Positions 62,304 through 64,000 of a stretch of 64,000 nt of DNA are shown here, in pieces. The stretch comes from Microbulbifer donghaiensis (GTDB taxonomy: Bacteria; Pseudomonadota; Gammaproteobacteria; Pseudomonadales; Cellvibrionaceae): contig NZ_FQVA01000001.1 of assembly GCF_900129095.1 (NCBI RefSeq), positions 1,612,001 to 1,676,000 on the forward strand, read 5' to 3'. Made by a program: the position numbers and the translations under genes. A model generated the notes under the pieces. The model saw only the letters and a list, made by a program, of their open reading frames with translations. It did not search any database and had not been told where the DNA came from. The number at the start of each line of letters is the position of its first letter. Positions within the stretch are counted from its first letter, which is position 1.

Positions 62304-62334
62304 GCCAGGCTTCACCCATCAGGTGAAGCCTGGC
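62304..62334 (-). terminator. Hairpin between carB and greA
   Basis: GCCAGGCTTCACC (62304-62316) and GGTGAAGCCTGGC (62322-62334) pair perfectly over 13 bp with a 5-base loop, 24 bases after the carB stop on the minus strand. The following sequence TTCGTTGTAATAAAAATT is only mildly U-rich, so it may partly terminate transcription before greA. Confidence 0.75.
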
Positions 62335-62357
62335 CAGTATGTTTGTTCGCTTTCGGA

Positions 62358-64000
<1,643 letters not shown>

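Overview
This 64 kb window reads as part of a chromosome from a GC-rich gammaproteobacterium. The order yhbY / rlmE-ftsH-folP-glmM-tpiA-secG-tRNA-Leu, the carB-greA pair and the nasT-nasS-transporter-kinase-nirB-nirD-nasA block all match the Pseudomonas/Cellvibrionales arrangement. A marine cellvibrionalean such as Microbulbifer or a relative is my guess; no rRNA or other marker in the window settles it.

Left part (1-10.5 kb): a minus-strand operon encodes a proton-channel motor of the TolQR/ExbBD type (one ExbB/TolQ, two ExbD/TolR), a TonB-like protein with an AgmX/PglI-type C-terminus, and a set of exported TPR, lipoprotein and coiled-coil proteins. The set resembles the inner-membrane core of the Myxococcus Agl-Glt gliding machine. 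It lies directly downstream of tRNA-Leu(GAG), where relatives carry rimP-nusA. From 11 to 18 kb is the housekeeping block, followed by an S41 peptidase lipoprotein and pntAB (18-23 kb).

23.7-37.7 kb is a full assimilatory nitrate system: the NasT/NasS antitermination pair, an MFS nitrate transporter, a PP2C phosphatase-kinase fusion, NirBD, the nitrate reductase and a MoeA, trailed by three small-molecule enzymes. Three near-identical sigma-54-like promoters precede nasT, the transporter and nirB, and strong hairpins or terminators lie in the leaders. A SoxR-controlled efflux unit (37.8-39.7 kb), an ABC-2 exporter, a TetR-RND efflux unit, a GDPD, a VWA/membrane-protein pair and a tripartite ABC exporter (52.3-50.2 kb) follow.

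53.8-61.7 kb is a large curli locus: csgD-like regulator, csgE, csgF, csgG, then five curlin-repeat proteins. Four of these have almost the same length (292-296 aa) and form two paralogous pairs. One pair also shares its upstream regions, and one member carries a recurrent FNDA/GNDA acidic motif. The window ends with greA and the 3' part of carB. Long inverted repeats with 18-31 bp arms are scattered through the intergenic spaces; one of them recurs at three loci.
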